Counted from the first letter of the stretch, positions 1 through 13,584 are shown. The stretch is DNA of 64,000 nucleotides from Astropecten irregularis (GCA_963971285.1 OZ020252.1:11073662-11137661), one strand, 5' to 3'. A program made the numbers and translations. Notes: generated from the sequence alone by a model not told the origin.

Positions 1-119
1 CCAAAAGGCTGGATACAAACCACAATAGGGTCTGACATGGTTTACTGGGTCTTGTCTGCACCATTCAAAGCTTTCAACGATCGTATGACCTTTTTTCCCC
101 CACCATTCCTAATCTACAG

Positions 120-3100
120 CTTGGTGTTGCTCTCGGTTTTGTTCTACCGCCAATTCTTGTTCCCAATGATGATAATGTACAGCAGAATTTGCTCAACATG
201 TTCCTGGCAATGGCATGCATAACCAGTGTACTTCTCATTGTCATATTTGCTGGTAGGTGCATGTATCTGTGTACATTATAAGCCTACAAGGTTAGGTAAA
301 ATGCCATAACAATTCATCATTACGCCTACATGTACCACATAAATATTTATCAGGTAGCTAAACAAAATGGCATTATAAACAAAACAAAAACCGGAAACCT
401 TTAACCCAGTGAAATAAATCATCTGAAGAAAGACAAATGCTCTGCCTATTTTCAGAAATGCAGTTATTCTAATGTGGAACTAGTTCTGATATTTTTAAAT
501 CTCATCTCCATTATGGGAGTCAACCTGGGAATAATTAAGATTAATATCATTTAAACGTTTTGATATCAACCCCAATACAACAAAACTTAAAGTTTGAGAG
601 CATTATTTGCCAAAATGAAAGTGCCTCAACATTGAAAGTGTTTTCAAAGTCTGACACTATTTTAGAGGCAAAACTGAATTCTGATTTGTGGATGCCCTGA
701 GTTTCATTTTGATAAGTGAGCTAATTAATTAGCCAGCCTTATAATAACAAATATCTGTACTGAACTATGTAATAGTTTGGACATGTTGAACAAAATGTGG
801 GTAAACTCTAGTATACAGTAATGAATTGTATTTTTATTTTTGAAAACACAGTGTACCAAGACAAGCCACCAGTTCCACCTAGCCGTGCAAAGCTAGGAGC
901 ACAGATCTCCAGGACCCAGCGTTCTTACCAAGAGTCAATTAAGATCATGTGTCGTAATACAGGTTTTATGCTACTGGTTGTAACATATGGTAAGATGCTG
1001 TCTGCAGTATAAGTGCAGTTATTGAAGTATAAAAATAGACCTTTGAACAAACAGACCTTGAAGTAAATAAAATAGTTCACAAGTAGTCTGACACTTTGAA
1101 CAGTCCCCATTACTCGCAGGTTTTTCATGATGGTACACAAAAATAACTGTTAAACTTTTTCTAAATAAAATGGACAATTCTAATCAAAACCAAAGAACAA
1201 ATTATTTCAAAGGTAAAACAGAACATTATCAGGATAAAAACGAGCAAAAATGAACAGAGAATTCTTTGAAACATAAAACAAAACATATGGGTAATCAAAA
1301 TAAAAACGAGCAAAAGTAAATGAATTACAACACTGTACAATTAGTAACATTAAGTAAAATCAAAGTTGTTGTGTTATGAAAATTCATATTATTATGCTTC
1401 CCAAAATAATGGCAAATACATGTTCTTTTGAAATGCGACTTTCCCAAATCTAAGTAAACACCACCTATTGACTGCTTGATAACATGGCATTTTAACTTGA
1501 GTCTTTTTCATCATTTCAGGAATTAATGTTGGTTCGTTCTATGCAATTTCTACTCTTCTCAATCAACTCATACTTTCAGAATTTGAGGTGAGTATTTTAG
1601 AAGCTATCTTCAGAGTGTACTAGCTGGGTATAACATGCATAATACCAGATGCAATAGACCAAACCATTATTATACCTGATCATTGGTTTTCTTTTCAGGC
1701 ATTTTCAAAAGTCAAGCATGACTGCTTAAAGGGTTCATGCAGTGCTTTTTTCAGTCAGGTTATTTTATTGCCTTCATGCAGAGAATATACTGACAGATAA
1801 TGATTGACAAGTCTTATTTTGGTTTCAAACCAGCATTTGGTTTTCCTTTGAATGGCTTTGCAAAATGGGGGATTTTCATGTATACTCATGTAGGGAACCA
1901 ACAGCCAAAATATAATGAAAAAACATAAACAAATGAAGAGGCAAACATGACCCACCGAAATGGTTTGTCAAAAAATTACACCACCAGTTGAGTGAAAGGA
2001 ACATATTCAGCACAATAAAACCCATTGAGGGGGAAAAGGTTTGTCAGAAAACCTATAAAACAACCCCAACTTTTTGTGCACAAAGCAATTGGATTACTGC
2101 TCTCAGTTACCCAGATGACATCACAGTTTTGCTCATGAATATGGAAATTCTAATTAGCATACAAACCAAAAAAACTGTTGTTAACCCTGAAACAGTGTGA
2201 GGAAGTGGGTAAAATCAAAGGACCATGTAACAATTTATTTTTGGCAAATGTTCAAGCCATAATATTCCTATTGCATAGACCCTTTAAAGGGAGACCAACA
2301 TAATGACAATGGAATATTATACATTTGTACATATATGTCATATGTTGGGCCCAAGGTCTAAACAGATAGACATACTTTTGTTGATCAAATTGATTTATTT
2401 TGTTTAGTTGTTGCCTTCATGTGATAATTGCTGTTTTATTGCTAGGGATTGGAAGCAATGGCGGGTATTATAGGAATGACCATTGTACTGACTGGACTAA
2501 TTGGATCTGCTGTAACAGGTGTATGGCTGGATAAGACAAGAACATACAGGTACATGTATATACACACATATTCCATAAATCAGACAATAAATATTTAGAA
2601 ACTCATTCAAATATCTGTTGTCTATATAACTCATTATCACACTGCTTTCCATGGAAAACCTTTAATAGGAAATTTCAAACATGTATAACTTTGACTGAAA
2701 AAAGGACCGGCAAATGTTGACTTAACTTGGGTTGAAGTTCCTTTCCAAGTAAAGTTTGTGATTAATAAGCCTGTGTGAACTAACCTTGGGAGTTTCTACC
2801 ATACATGATCTTGTAAAGAATGAAGTAAAGAAGGATAATATGGCTATTATTTACAGGCTTAATGGGCCAAAGGTTACAGTCAAACTGTAAATACAAGTCA
2901 TGGGTAGTGTAGGAGCCTAAAGCCAGCTTCTAGTAAACACTCAAAGGGAGTAGGTTCAATACATCAAGGAAAAGTCAAACAGAAATATTGAATGGATACC
3001 ATAATACAGTAGTGGGTAAATGCACACTGGGATTAAGGAAGAAATAACAAAATCACAATTTTAACAGAATCACTGAAAAATACAATGCATTATATTATAC

Positions 3101-6100
3101 TGATGGACAAATTCAAAAGTGTATTTTAATCATTTCTACTCATTAACGACCTAATTCTGAAATTAAAAAAATATGCACATTTTATATGACTTGAACAAAT
3201 GATAACATTAATGAAATGCTCACCAGCCTACAGTTATACCTGCTTAAATGAAAGTTCAGCTTCAAGGGGATGGTACAGAATTGGTAAGACAAATTACACT
3301 TCAAGATCACAGATTCACACAAAACTTACACAGTATAATGGTGATGATAGGAGAAAACATCCCATGAAATGTTTTTGTCTGAAATGCCATATTCGCTTCG
3401 AAGCGTTTTATTCATTCGTTGAAACGTGTAAACGGGTTTTCACTAGTTTCTCGTGACCCAGATGGCTGATTGACCTCAAACATCTACAGGTTTGTCAGTT
3501 AAGGTATATGATGGATTACATAATGTGCTTTCACTGTCAGCAACGGTTTTGTCACAAAAACCAGTTCTGTACCATCCCTTTAAATGATCTAGATGATATT
3601 TACTGTGTTTGAGACAAGATGCTTTATTTTAATGATGTCATGCTTCTGTTTGTGTTGTAGGGGAACAACTGTTGTTGTGTATATCTTATCCCTTCTTGGG
3701 CTCATAGGATTCACATTCACCTTGAAGTTGGGCAATATTTGGATTGTATTTTCCATATCAGCATTCCTTGGGTAAGTCTGTACTCTTATCAATTACCTCC
3801 TTGAACGTGTCAGTAAGTTCTCATACATTGCAGTACCCTAGCCTGTCAACTTGATCCAGTAATTGGCATCATACTGGGCCGTATGCATAAAAAGTAGCAA
3901 TTGCTTGCAAGCAATGGCTTCAAGCACAAGCAATTGCTTGTCAGGCAAAAGATTAAACTCAAGCAATTGCTTAAATCCGTATGCATAAACTTTTGCTTCT
4001 GCTTAAACCTTTTGCTTGCTTTCAGCAGGCAATTGCTTGAGGTTTCAACAATAAGGATGCCAGGACGGCGCAAAAACCATTCATGGGAGAGCAAAGGCGG
4101 GTTACGTAATATGTAACGTGGGTGGGGAGGTGATCAGTACAGAATGCATTCACTCATACGTGCTCTGCAGTAGGAAAAGACCACGATCATGACCAGTATT
4201 GGCAAAAGGATGGATGGAAAATAAATGAAGACAAGAGCGAAAACAAAACACAAACGGAATAATTCCGATAGGTCGCTGGAGCTATAATTTCTTCTCGATT
4301 TATTCTACTCCTGTGCAACTTCGGGGTTTCTCTTACGATCATGAACAGGATGAATAAACGCAAACATCATGATTAAGCAAGAGCTCAAGCTGGTATGACG
4401 GAGCTTTGAAAAACGTAAGCAATTGCTCATAAGAGCAAGCAAAAGGTTCGTTTTATGCATACGTTTTGTTGAGCAATTGCTCATCTTTAAGCAGTTGCTT
4501 GCTGCCCGCAAGCAATTGCTTGTGCTTGCTAGCTAAAGCTTTAGCTTGCAAGCAATGGTTTATTTTTATGCATACGGATTCAAGCAAAAGGCTAGAAAAA
4601 GCAATTGCTACTTTTTATGCATACGGCCCACTATGATGGATGTCCTATTCTGTGAACTGAGGCTGTCAAAGTCCAACAAATAGTCAGGGATGGATATTGA
4701 AAGCTGTAGTGCTTACATGTTGATATCAGTTATTGGTAACTGGGGTGACTGGCTTTGTATTGATCAGATTCTATTGATTGGCAGTTCTGCCTCACTGAGC
4801 GTTGGTTGACCTCTGTAAGGTCAACTTACATTGTAAATTGTGGAGCAAAATCAATAGTATTTCTATTGTCATTATCCTGAAGATAACTATTCAGACTCAT
4901 TGTTTAGGCTATGTATCAAATGGTTTTAGTTTAGGATGAATTATAATAACAGGTAGAATCATGCCTGATTTGCTTCCATCTTTGCTGGGTGTGACGTATA
5001 TAACTCTCACATGGCCTTGAACTGCACTTTCTGTATTTGTCTATCAGCTGGTTTATATGGCTGCTCTATTTGATGGTTGTTCACCATAGTTAGCTATATA
5101 CCACCTAGTTACTAGTGTGTTCCTCTGTGGGTGTGGTGGGGTTGTTTATTTGTTTATTGGGTTGTTGGGGTGTTTGTTTGTTTGTTTCCCAGTTTCACTT
5201 CATTGATTGATTGATTGATTGATTGATTGCTATTTGACCTGTTGCATCATTATACAACCCGTGGTGAGCATCTGAAGCAAATAGAAGCGACGCATTAATT
5301 AATATGTGTTAATGACTATTATCTGGGCAGGTTTTTTATGACAGGTTATCTACCTCTAGGGTTTGAGCTTGCAGCAGAGTTAACCCATCCAGAACCAGAG
5401 GGGACATCATCTGGTATGCTCAATGCATCCGCACAGGTACATATCATGTATGAATCATGCCCTGTATTGTCATGAATATATAGGAATTGGGGAACATTAT
5501 CAACATCAGGTACATAGTCAAACATTAGGTCTATACAATTCCATCACAATGGAAGGCACTGTGTACCTTAAAGACTTATGGATGATAATTTATATTGTGT
5601 GTGAGTGAGTTTGTACTTTGTATTGGCATTCACACTGTGGACTTATAACAAAAGGGACAATATGGTCATCCACAATTGGGAAAAGGTCCACGAAATAGTG
5701 GAAAGCATGTACAGAACCAATGGAGCTGCTGCTATAGGAACAATAGGGGTTCCAGATAGCAGACGTTTACACATCTGTGTACTGTGTGAGAGAAAACATG
5801 ACAATCATGACATCATGTAACTGTAAGGTGGGGTATGTTGAACAATCTGACGTCTACAATGCACATGTTGACGATCTGTAGCAATATTTCCCATTGGTAA
5901 ATATTCAAGTTTCAGTGACTTCAATCAACTTATCAAATGTACCATCATGAAACAAACTGGAATTTGAAGAAGTGCCAATTTCTACAAAGAATTATAATAA
6001 ATGTTTCACTAAAACGCAATTTACACCAGTAATATACGGTATATTTAAAAGCCAGCGATTCCTGAGATTTTGGCAGTTGTCATTTTTAGATGTTTCAGTG

Positions 6101-9100
6101 ATATGGTGTTTTTTTAAGAGGTCTGTAATCTGACCCAGTTTCAAAAGTTGCCATGTAGAAAAAAACTAGCAAATCTATACCTCCAAGGAGTTTGACCTAA
6201 TTCTACGCCTTCATGACATACAATTAGACGTCATACAGAAATTGCAAACAATATTTTTGTAAGAGTTCAAGGTATGTAGAGTCTTTGATTTCTAAACACA
6301 AAGCTTTAAAGGTAGTATCATACTTTGGTTTTTGTCAAAGAAGTACAGATTCATGGGCAAATATATCAAGGAAGATACAGTCACAGTCATCTGTGAACAT
6401 TTCAGTCCCATACGGTGCCCACTTTTTGAGAAAATCGTGAAAAACTGTCACAGTATTTCTGAAGTGTTTTCTCTTTTATTTTTGATCTTTTAAAAGATCA
6501 AAGAGATTTTTGGTCGTTGTTTGACTAATTTCTGGATAAATACACCATTTCAGGTGCAAAGATTTGAACGGTAGGTTTCTACCAGCACCATCTTCATACC
6601 CTGTAATACATAAATCTGTGAACATTTCTGTTTTGGTTTCTTACCAAAGTATGATACTACCTTTAACAAAAACGTGAGCTGGTGTGAATGGAATCTATAG
6701 TGACAGTCATTATTGCCCTCATGGCTTTACCAGCACACCACATCACACACCACATCATGGCAATACCAACTTGTGCATTTCAGTAAGAGCTCCACAAATT
6801 TACATACAATGGAGGTTTATATAATATAAGGAAAACATATTCCATAAACCTTTTCACTATCAATAAGGACCAATGATATCGACATTATTTTATGCCGACT
6901 CAAACATTTACATAAGATTGACTGAGAAACAGAAAGTCCTTTTAAAATCTGTACAGAGAATTCTGATCTTCTGAATTCTGCAAAATTATAACAATAAAAT
7001 GATCTTCAAAATAAAAAAATGGCAAAGTTTTAAATTGTACCAAATGTATTAACTTATGCATATGTGCAGATGTGAAATTTGCAGTTTGCAAAAAAATCAG
7101 AACAGGTATCATTTTAAGTTTGCTAGTAGGTGTTCATAATTCACTACATTGTATAATGCAAGCCCACTAGTATGGCCTTCCTCTTGCAACAAGATGGATT
7201 CACTATTATAGTTGATAGTGTCATATTCATAATGGGATTCAATTACAGCAAAGGGGACGGTCAAGTGTCTTTCAACTGAACCTGAACAATTGAGGTCACT
7301 CACTGACCTAGCTTCCACAAATTATCTGCCATTGTATGTAAAGGAAGTTCTAGATTTGACGCTATAAAGGGTCAGTTGATAAAAGCAATTAATATAAGGC
7401 CAGATTTGATCAAAGATCCTTCCTGGCTACATGCATGAATGACAATTGTCAAACTGCAATTCATTTCAGTGTTTTTTCTCCTTTCTGTAGTTTTAATGAC
7501 AATGACATTTTACCTGAGAATTTTCAATAAATGAAAATATGAAATGACATTTTCCCAATTAACTTCTGCTTTGGGCTATTTGTTTGTTTGACTTTGGATG
7601 CAGATGTTTGGTATCATGTTCACACTTATAATGGGGATCATCCTAGCCAACTATGGAACAGTTGCAGCCAATCTATTCCTGTGTGCAGCTTTACTTGTTG
7701 GCTGTATCCTTACAAGTAAGTACATGTAAGACCGGTCATTATGCACACAAAAACACAAACCAGAAGAGGAATATATAAGGTCTTGAAAACGATTCCACCC
7801 CTAATGAATATGTTAATTTCTACAGTCTGTTTTACTGCTGCAATATATATATTTATACAGGTGCACTGTACATTTAAACAACAATCCTTTGATTCTTGAT
7901 TGTAATTTATTGCATGGTAAAAGCATATGGCCAGTTGTTGATGTTGGCGACAGATGCCAAGTCAGAAGCAGTGTAATAGCATCCACCCAGACAACATGTT
8001 GGTGTTGCTAATTCTTTGCCCAAGAGATCAAATTCAAACAAATTCAAACATTTTGGGTGTGGCAGAGGTCCTGATACCTAGCTAGCACTTTATCCTTCAA
8101 CAAAATCTTTCCTATTTTATGATCCAGGATAAACCCTACACCCTAGTGGTAGCGTAACTATTGGAGTGCACCAATGAGGGACACAATGCCCAACTGTTGA
8201 AAGTTGAAAGTTGGAAGTCTATCTTTCAAGACCTTTTGTATTCTATACATGTGGATGTCTATTTGCTGCTGGAATGTAGTGGCTGTCCTCCTAGATTGTC
8301 CTATTGTGACTGATGTCAGTAGTCATGGGGAAATTTGGTTTGGTTTGGTTTGGTTTCAAAATAATGAGGATTACAAATATTTCTAAACATTTCAGGAGAT
8401 TTGAAGGCCACATTGCCCATTCAAACATTTGGAAGACATTTTACTTCTTAGTATAAATACTCACTCCTGATGAATCACAGAAGTTCACTTTGTAATTATG
8501 TCAAGCATGAATAAGAGAATCATAGATTGTTTGCTTGAGCATATTTCCAGGAATTTTATCCTCTTCGAAGATCAGGGAAATACCGAGAATTTCTGCTAAT
8601 TTGTTATATTTCTTTTTCTTTTGTTCTTATGCAGTGTTCATCAAATCTGATCTGAGGAGACAAGAGGCAGAGAGAGTAAGTGGACAATTCTTTTGGAGAA
8701 AAAGAAAATTTGAAACGTTACCTCGTAATTTCCCACAAAGCTGATGAAGTTAATAGGCCTACTATGTTTCTTCCAGAATGACCTTTTTCCTTACTTTATG
8801 TACATGTATATACCAGTTAAGATGAATAAAAGCATCTTTTCAAGGGCTTTCACCACTCGGTAAATATCGGTGAATAAAAAACATTATGCTTTTTGTATGG
8901 CAAGCCTGCTAAATACTACAGTTAATCTGCTCAGATATTAAACCATCTCCATTATATGCAGATAATGCAACTCAGATTTCACAACATGTCATTATAAATG
9001 CACACATGTTTATTGGTGTTGAATTAAAAATGTGTAGCATATATGGGAATGGGTAGATGCATGTGCATATTATGTTTAGTAGTACATGTATATAAATAGT

Positions 9101-9664
9101 ACAGGTACGTTCGTATAAAGGTCTGGCTCAAGCATGAAGTCCCACTGACAAAAGCCAACGTTTGGACACAATTATTCAGCACTTCGGGACAAACGTTGGG
9201 ACTAACCCACCCCGATCGAGATTAGCCAAAAAAACTTGTGGTACCACCAGTATAATATTCCCACTACCATGTCATGCTGTGGTTCATTTACGACTTAATT
9301 AGCACTACCGGTATACCTTCTTTTATCATTTGGATACAACTGACCTACATGAAGCCCTGATCCCAGATAAATGTTGTGTATGATTATGTAGAGTGTATTC
9401 TCCTTCTTGCAATAGACTGTATACACTATACAGCTCACCGTTAGTGTTGGGATGTCTATTTTTCAGACAGTACATGTACAATCTTACAATCTTCTTATAA
9501 CATCCCATTCATTGCTTATTTTTTCCCAGATGCATGAATTCCAGGCTCTTCCAACTGATGAAGCACAAGAAAAGGAGCGTGAATGTACAGGTAGTAATTA
9601 TACAGCTAAGACACCTGATGCCAATTACATGATGGAAATGAAGGCAACAGACTCCATGCAATAA
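120..9664 (+). CDS. FLVCR: FLVCR-type MFS transporter, 3' portion (partial)
   Basis: Multi-exon membrane transporter of the FLVCR family (MFS; vertebrate members are linked to heme export and choline uptake). Nine coding exons join in phase: 120-252, 852-989, 1520-1587, 2446-2549, 3661-3771, 5331-5436, 7604-7715, 8635-8675, 9530-9664 (stop), giving 315 C-terminal residues. Visible landmarks are the LPPILVP segment in the first exon, STLLNQ in exon 3, a W-L-DKT loop in exon 4, the [11 protein letters not shown] helix in exon 6 and the cytosolic end IKSDLRR in exon 8, all typical of FLVCR1/2. Several hydrophobic helices alternate with short loops. The 5' exons lie before the window; bases 1-119 read as intron. 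The hydrophilic tail (about 45 residues) is unlike other members. FLVCR1 versus FLVCR2 cannot be decided; an invertebrate pre-duplication gene is likely. The name reflects use of the vertebrate protein as a retrovirus receptor; this is a host gene. Confidence 0.9.
1730..2283. mobile_element. TTAA-flanked non-autonomous element (piggyBac-like)
   Basis: The ends are inverted and imperfect (AGGGTTCATGCA at left; the complement of the right end reads AGGGTCTATGCA), and both are directly flanked by TTAA (1726-1729 and 2284-2287). It is 554 bp, has no transposase, and lies in an intron of the transporter gene. TTAA target duplication is the piggyBac hallmark (Kolobok also uses it). Confidence 0.5.
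3265..3579. mobile_element. TTAA-type MITE, family 2 (copy 1)
   Basis: Terminal sequences AGGGGATGGTACAGAATTGG and its complement CCAGTTCTGTACCATCCCT bound the copy. The right side is followed by TTAA; the left side has decayed to TTCA. It carries the internal palindrome TTCGCTTCGAAGCG. A second copy in opposite orientation is at 34927-35284. Confidence 0.65.
3876..4629. mobile_element. Palindromic DNA element built from CAATTG and TATGCATA motifs
   Basis: The left end GGGCCGTATGCATAAAAAGT recurs exactly inverted at the right end, and both sides carry the 3-bp flank ACT (3873-3875, 4630-4632). Inside, agCAATTGct and TATGCATACG recur many times in both orientations. The middle (4030-4310) is unrelated single-copy sequence. 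A 3-bp duplication and GGG/CCC ends fit PIF/Harbinger-type MITEs. No coding capacity; small open frames here are by-products of the repeats. Confidence 0.7.
5202..5229 (+). repeat. (ATTG)n microsatellite
   Basis: About seven tandem ATTG units in an intron of the transporter gene, preceded by a short GTTT-rich run. Confidence 0.9.
6310..6662. mobile_element. TTAA-type MITE, family 1 (complete copy)
   Basis: The ends AGGTAGTATCATACTTTGG and its inverted copy are each flanked by TTAA (6306-6309, 6663-6666). The 353-bp body contains the palindrome GATCTTTTAAAAGATC and the motif CACCATTTCAGG. At least five further copies or fragments lie in this window (25674, 33479, 38033, 38303, 59236, 61582). 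Non-autonomous; piggyBac-type target. Confidence 0.8.
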
Positions 9665-9696
9665 ATGCATGCTACACTCTATGGGCTGAAACCAAG

Positions 9697-9878
9697 CTTG
9701 AGGCTAGGCTTATTTCACTATCACCATTTGAAGCCCACAAAACTAAATGAAGGGATTGTTCCTGTTCCACATGACGAAGACGAAGAAAGGCTCCAGCTTC
9801 GCCATGTATCTCAAGCCCTTCATTTCATTTAGGACACAAAATGGTGGTAGCAAAATAAATCCCAAGCCTAGCCTCAAG
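9697..9878. mobile_element. Foldback element
   Basis: CTTGAGGCTAGGCTT at the left is repeated inverted at the right. Further matched stretches inside (CTAAATGAAGGG against CCCTTCATTT) make nearly the whole length a hairpin. It sits between the two terminal exons of the transporter gene, so it would be in an intron or 3' UTR depending on the isoform. Confidence 0.65.
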
Positions 9879-9955
9879 TCTCTTTTGATAAGGGCCCTAT
9901 GACTACTAATACTAATTGATCTAACTTAAATACAAATTCAAAACCGAATTTTCAG

Positions 9956-10030
9956 GAAGAGAATTTGAAGAGAGAATGTTCACCACCCACACTGCCCACA
10001 CTGACATCCAGAGATGACTATGAAGCCTAA
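9956..10030 (+). CDS. FLVCR: Alternative last coding exon of the FLVCR-type gene
   Basis: After an acceptor (ttttcag) the sequence is open in phase 0 for 24 codons, EENLKRECSPP... to ...DDYEA, then TAA. The exon ending at 8675 also ends in phase 0, so it can splice here and skip the exon at 9530. Both tails share a short charged stretch with the pattern K/E-R-E-C, which suggests an ancient tandem exon duplication. A donor-like CAG|GTAGT at 9590 inside the other tail exon joins this exon out of phase and then hits a stop after 20 codons, so mutually exclusive use is more likely. Transcripts would decide. Confidence 0.5.
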   Translation, partial: EENLKRECSPPTLPTLTSRDDYEA

Positions 10031-10229
10031 ATACATGTGTAACATTCTTGACTTAAGATCATGAGTGGCCATTATAGATTAAGAATTAATGTCTGGTATA
10101 CATTGTACATACAATGTATGTAGTTGCTCAACTAAAAATGTTATTTTTCATGAAATGTTTATTTTATAATTTTTATGGCAGCCCAGTTTTCTTACTTAAG
10201 AACGGGGTATTTAAATTACTATAAAATGC

Positions 10230-10235
10230 AATAAA
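10230..10235 (+). promoter_or_regulatory. Candidate polyadenylation signal AATAAA
   Basis: AATAAA lies 200 bases after the distal stop of the FLVCR-type gene, in AT-rich sequence. It is the first perfect hexamer I see downstream of both alternative terminal exons. Confidence 0.45.
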
Positions 10236-10534
10236 TGATGAAAAGGACATTTGCTAAATTGTATGATGTTTTTAAGTGGAAGTATGCAAACAATATACAC
10301 TGGTATGCATAATTCATATAATATAATGGTATCTGATCTCCTCCACACTATTCCTAATTGTTCAATATACACATAGTTGTTGAGTCACTGCTGAATGGTT
10401 CCCATTGTAAGCCACCTTCCTGAGGATAATACCAAATTCTGCACTGAATGGATCACATGCAATCCAAAGCTCCAAACATTTAATCACATTACTGTATACA
10501 GCACTGTACTGGACAAACTGTAACTACCAAACTT

Positions 10535-10905
10535 AAGCCCTGTCTGCACTGGACTTTTTTTTCCGGGGATTTAACTGAGCCGATGGGTAAATGAAAAATG
10601 GTCAAATATTACTGGTGTCCGCATTTGGACTTTTGACTCGGGTAACTTAACCGTGCACGCACGGAAGAATTACCAAGCTGACAATACTAGGCTCATGCGG
10701 GTACCCGACTCACACTGTCCGCACTGGACTTTTCGTCTCGGGTAAAGTGTCTCAGGCATTCTACCCGGGCAGAAGTTGGCCGGTAGAAATACCCAAAGTA
10801 ACTGAGAGGTAGACTTCCTGAGACGTCCGCACTGGACTTAAAATGGGTAAAGTACCCAGCGTCTTGGTAACTTTGCCCAAAAAAAGTCCAGTGTGGACAG
10901 GGCTT
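10535..10905. mobile_element. Foldback MITE with internal GTCCGCACTGGACTT repeats
   Basis: Terminal inverted repeats AAGCCCTGTCTGCACTGGAC and GTCCAGTGTGGACAGGGCTT bound the element. The motif GTCCGCA-TGGACTT recurs three times inside in direct orientation, as if the terminus had been copied inward. No clear target duplication. Its GC content exceeds that of the surroundings. Confidence 0.7.
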
Positions 10906-13584
10906 ATGGTTAGTCAAGAACTTGACCATTCAAATGAAATATACAAGGGTTAGCATTTCCCACACATCTTAGCTCTCTGTACTCTAGAGGCAGTTCTATC
11001 CATTATGCCTATTGAAATAATTCATTTCATGTATGTGAAGTAAAACCCTCAATTCTCACATCATTAGGCATCTTTATTCCTGATTTCTTTTAGTTGTACT
11101 TAGATCATTTATGACTTTTATTTTTTGTGGTTATTTTTTTTTTCCATTATACATCAAAAGCGCTTGTTTTGTTTTGGATCATTGTTCTTGTTTGTAAATG
11201 GGTCGTGGGCCATTAACATTTTACTCATGATTTAACAAAAGTTCCTTTTTATTTGGATTCATTTATTTTACTTTTATTTTCAATTATAATCATTTTAGCT
11301 TTGTTTAACATAATAACAGTGAATATAACATAATTTGAGTCATATGCCCAAACACTGTACATGTATATGTCTGTAAGGTATTAAGTGCTTATTCTTGCAT
11401 GAAGACTGGAAACAATTGAAGAACACGGAAAATTACTGCGGCCATCTGGTGATAGATTATGTAGCTGTTTAGGAATTATTCCAATTATTCACAGGCTAAC
11501 ATATGGCAACAGTGCATTAATTCATCCACATGCCAATACATAATTATTGAACAGAACATCCTGAGTTTGTTGCATGTACATGTACATGTCATTGTGTATA
11601 GTCTGTTGCCATAGTGATGGGGAAATGTGGTCGTCAAGATTCACAGGAAGTTGGTGCTGATCAGCAGAGATTGCATGGAATAACAAGTCCTGTACGTAGT
11701 CTATGTATGAAGGTCAATCTCTGGTGTGTATAAGCCTACATGATACTTTCCTGCTTGTTGAATATCAAGGATGAAGCTACAAGAGGCTTTACTGTGTAGA
11801 GGGTATATTTCCTCTTACTTTGAAAGCATTGTGTGAATAACTAAAGTTTCCTCCCCCTGGATTGTAATCTTATTAATAAGCTACCCCCTGGGAAAGTTAT
11901 AGTATATAAAGTAATTTGGGTCATTCAGCTTTTAACATGCAAATACATATCCTAGGTCAAATTTATCATTTGTTTTATTGGATCGCTTTTTTATTTCTTC
12001 TTGCCTTTTACTGCTACAATTATTTTTGTTTTCATCAGATCTTATGAGACAATAATTTTCTTTTAGTTTTGTTGTTGTTGCTAGCAATTTAAAACTCTTC
12101 TTTTTTTTCGATTTGGTTGTTCAGTCGTCTGATCTTTTGAATGGAATTCCCTGCTATTAGATTACTCTCAGTTTGTTTAGTGTTTCTCTTATGGCATTTG
12201 TTTGGGCTGTACTTGCATTATATTACATGTCCATGCCAGCATTGTAGATATTTCCCCAAATGTCAGCACATAATTAGGCCCCAAGTACTAAGTGCTATTT
12301 GATCTCTTTATCTGTGCCTGTTTTTCATACAAAGAAGATGCTTGTTAAATATTAAAGGAAATAGGAATTTTATAAATGATAATGTGATATTTTAAAATAA
12401 TTTATGATATGTATACCGGTAACCCGGTAATTGTACAAAGGTTATTGTAATTTACGCAAACTAATCAATGTGAAAATTCTCCATCCATACAGGTTTCTGA
12501 TCTTACATGCTAGTTTGATATTTGAGAGTGAAGTTACTGCAACGTTCATAATGAACACTGAGATATCTAGGAACTGGTAGTTCTTTTTACATATGATTCA
12601 TATAGAATTATTCAAGGCGGCTCACTGACTCAATAATGAAATGCCATGCAACTGTTTCTGGAAATATTTCAAACATTTGACTTTTTACTAGTGCTGGAGC
12701 TAAATGCCATCTATTCCCATCACATGATGGCCACAGTTATGCTAGCCTGCCCACACTACTCAAGTCAATATTAAAGTCATTCCTTTGTTTAATTGTCCAA
12801 ATGTTGTACAGCATAGCATATTTTGGATACCTCCATGCCTTGCAGAAAAAAATATTGAGTGATGATGACACATATCACAACATCTGGGTGATGTCACCTT
12901 TGTGAGCTTCTATTTTTAGCAATTTTAGCTTTTGTAGCAGAGTGTTTGCATCTTGAATCAGTTGTCTTATTATCTTTGATTAAACTCTTTTATTTTTGTT
13001 ATGTGTTCATGCATATTAACATTATTTTTAAAAATATATATATAATTATCATATATATTATATATATATACAAATTATGACTGCATTCAAATCATGTAGT
13101 TAAAGTATATACTACGATTTTATGCAAACATGTATTTGATAGACTAAGATTTACTTTAAGTATGACATGAATTCTTCCAATTTTCTAATCTGACTGAATA
13201 TAAATGAGGGTTGACATGTTGATTTCTGTGTGAATATTTGATACAACTGAATTCAATCAATACCAAAGTTCATCATTGATTTGTCATATTCGTCTGTTAT
13301 ATTTTGTCATACATGCATCGACCCATCAACAACAAATGTTATTCTAAATAAAATATCAGGCTGTATATGTATTTGGAAAGACAAAATGAATAAACGGGTT
13401 AAACAGTTTACTCTGCACCATGTGAATAACTCCTGTTTAAAGAGAGGTGGTTATAAACATATAACTGATAACTTTCATGTATATTTAATATATTTATTTC
13501 ACAACCTTTAAAGATATAAAGATTGTAAATCCAGATAAAAAAGAGTACATTTTTAGATTAATTTAAAGTTAATGTAACAATGCG

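Noticed and set aside
3846-4116. Overlapping open frames on both strands with Leu/Ser/Cys/Phe-rich repeats
   Set aside because: They are translations of the repeated CAATTG and TATGCATA words in the palindromic element.
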